Below, in pieces: positions 4,713-5,418 of a DNA stretch of 5,418 bases (positions within the stretch are counted from its first letter, which is position 1; each line of letters starts with the position of its first letter). Source of the DNA: Lachnospiraceae bacterium UBA7480 (GTDB taxonomy: Bacteria > Bacillota > Clostridia > Lachnospirales > Lachnospiraceae). The notes under the pieces were generated by a model. It did no database searches. It saw only the letters and a list, made by a program, of their open reading frames with translations, and was not told where the DNA came from. The position numbers and the translations under genes were made by a program. The stretch covers positions 24,063 to 29,480 of the forward strand of contig DLOQ01000143.1 of the NCBI GenBank assembly GCA_002479655.1. Reading direction: 5' to 3'.

Positions 4713-4796
4713 GCAGGAATGGCGGAATTGGCAGACGCGCACGGTTCAGGTCCGTGTGATGGCAACATCATGAGGGTTCAAGTCCCTTTTCCTGCA
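4713..4796 (+). tRNA. tRNA-Leu, anticodon CAG
   Basis: A complete class II tRNA of 84 nt. Acceptor GCAGGAA (4713-4719) pairs with TTCCTGC (4789-4795), discriminator A4796. D stem GCG/CGC. Anticodon stem CACGG/CCGTG surrounds loop TTCAGGT (4745-4751), giving CAG at 4747-4749, which reads CUG. The variable arm is GATG-GCAA-CATC (4758-4769) and the T arm GAGGG-TTCAAGT-CCCTT. CCA is not encoded. It shares GGGTTCAAGTCCC with the first tRNA-Leu. Confidence 0.96.
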
Positions 4797-4803
4797 TTAA
4801 GTG

Positions 4804-4848
4804 AAAAGCCTTGAAAGCACTATATTTACGGTGGTTCAAGGCTTTTTT
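4804..4848 (+). terminator. Rho-independent terminator of tRNA-Leu(CAG)
   Basis: A 12-bp stem, AAAAGCCTTGAA (4804-4815) with TTCAAGGCTTTT (4835-4846), with CAC/GTG pairing possible inside the loop, ends in six T residues (4843-4848). It begins eight bases after the tRNA. The A and T runs may let it work in both directions. Confidence 0.9.
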
Positions 4849-4883
4849 CATTTGAATACAAATCTTTGTGATCTGATGGGAAA

Positions 4884-4904
4884 TCAGGTGTAAACTTCAC
4901 CTGA
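4884..4904. promoter_or_regulatory. 7-bp-arm inverted repeat, candidate operator
   Basis: TCAGGTG (4884-4890) and CACCTGA (4898-4904) are perfect inverted arms around TAAACTT. It lies about 25-45 bases upstream of AT-rich -10-like sequences (TATTAT 4927-4932, TATAAG 4932-4937) that lack a clear -35. AbiEi antitoxins are known to bind inverted repeats at their own promoters, so autoregulation is possible. A second small inverted repeat, CTGAT/ATCAG (4873-4877 with 4883-4887), overlaps its left arm. Confidence 0.4.
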
Positions 4905-4907
4905 AAA
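4888..4907 (+). repeat. Copy 2 of a 20-bp dispersed repeat
   Basis: Matches 18 of 20 positions of 2578-2597 in the same orientation and overlaps the inverted repeat at 4884-4904. The two differences restore the right palindrome arm here. Confidence 0.5.
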
Positions 4908-5017
4908 CATAAACGATAAATTCATTTATTATATAAGGTGAGAGGAAGAAAATCTAATAAGATGTCTCCGATTCCGGACATGGGAGAGGCGGCGTGAATG
5001 TAGGGAGGAAAAAAATT

Positions 5018-5418
5018 ATGGCTGACGGAGTAAATGAGGTTTTCTTTGAGTATCTTACTAAAAACTTTGGGGAAAACCGTCCTATTTTAATTGAAGAAAT
5101 CAGGTTTAACGGATATCCCCGGACGCAGATAATAGATATGCTTGATGATTTGTGCGGATGTGAGAAGCTTAGTAAGTTTGATGATGATGTTTATTATATT
5201 CCGATATACACTCTTCTGGGGAAAGGCGTTTTAAGTACCAAAGAAGTCATAGAAAGAAAATACATCAGAAATGATACGGACGTGTATGGGTTTTATGGCG
5301 GGGTGGCAATAGAAAATTATCTTGGGCTTTCCACGCAGGTCGCCATTACTCCAACAATATACACCAATAAAGCGGCTGTGGATGAAAAAAAAGTAGAAGT
5401 AGGCTGGTGTGATGTCAT
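5018..5418 (+). CDS. AbiEi/DUF6088-like type IV antitoxin, 3' partial
   Basis: The frame runs from ATG 5018 to the window end (133 complete codons) with no stop. A strong GGGAGG ribosome binding site lies at 5003-5008, nine bases upstream. The start is MADGVNEVFFEYLTKNFGEN. Residues 1-65 resemble a winged-helix domain (ILIEEIRFNGYPRTQIIDML, then LSKFDDDVYYIP). Next come VIERKYIR, a Tyr/Gly stretch (VYGFYGGVAIENYLGLSTQV) and PTIYTNKAA. These are features I associate with AbiEi-type/DUF6088 antitoxins of Clostridia, which repress their own promoter and counteract an AbiEii nucleotidyltransferase toxin encoded just downstream. That partner would lie outside the window, so the pairing is inferred. 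The assignment rests on remembered family resemblance, not a search; another winged-helix regulator is the main alternative. Confidence 0.65.
   Translation, partial: MADGVNEVFFEYLTKNFGENRPILIEEIRFNGYPRTQIIDMLDDLCGCEKLSKFDDDVYYIPIYTLLGKGVLSTKEVIERKYIRNDTDVYGFYGGVAIENYLGLSTQVAITPTIYTNKAAVDEKKVEVGWCDV

Noticed and set aside
1806..4786. GGGTTCAAGTCCC shared by both tRNAs as an attachment-site duplication
   Set aside because: This is the conserved T arm of tRNA-Leu genes. The flanking bases differ, and both tRNAs are complete with separate promoters.
4962..4997. 11-residue leader peptide frame upstream of the AbiEi-like gene
   Set aside because: A purine-rich stretch at 4941-4948 is 13 bases away, and the short frame shows no repeated codons or attenuator-like structure; too little support.

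Overview
The window looks like a chromosomal segment from a low-to-moderate GC Gram-positive anaerobe, most likely a Lachnospiraceae-type Clostridia member. This is inferred from strong AGGAGG-like ribosome binding sites, tRNA genes without an encoded CCA, a sugar-binding-domain/GGDEF fusion protein, and BspA-type leucine-rich-repeat lipoproteins. No species can be named from the sequence alone.

Layout, left to right: (1) The 3' part of a cytoplasmic diguanylate cyclase: the end of a LacI-type ligand-binding domain, a helical and GAF-like middle, a coiled coil and an intact GGDEF domain (1-1682). (2) tRNA-Leu(AAG) with a consensus promoter and a strong terminator (1705-1882). (3) On the minus strand, an intact Phd/YefM-type antitoxin (2169-2423) with promoter and operator-like repeats, followed by a wrecked YoeB/Txe-type toxin (2004-2168) that lacks an internal block and carries a nonsense codon before its catalytic His-Tyr end. 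(4) A structured leader (about 2617-2731), then two tandem paralogous lipoproteins with LRR_5/BspA repeats (2732-3703 and 3745-4584). They have nearly identical signal peptides and diverged repeat arrays. (5) tRNA-Leu(CAG) with its own promoter and terminator (4659-4848). (6) The start of an AbiEi-like (DUF6088-like) type IV antitoxin gene (from 5018, cut by the window end), preceded by a 7-bp-arm inverted repeat that may be its operator.

Taken together, two tRNA-Leu genes bracket an accessory segment with a decayed addiction module and duplicated surface-protein genes, and a second toxin-antitoxin system starts just beyond the second tRNA. This resembles a tRNA-associated insertion hotspot. 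No integrase, transposase, CRISPR array or rRNA was recognised. The most informative observations are the orphaned antitoxin with its erased toxin, the modular duplication of the lipoproteins, the possible RNA switch and opposite-strand terminator in their leader, and the short repeats that flank the accessory block.
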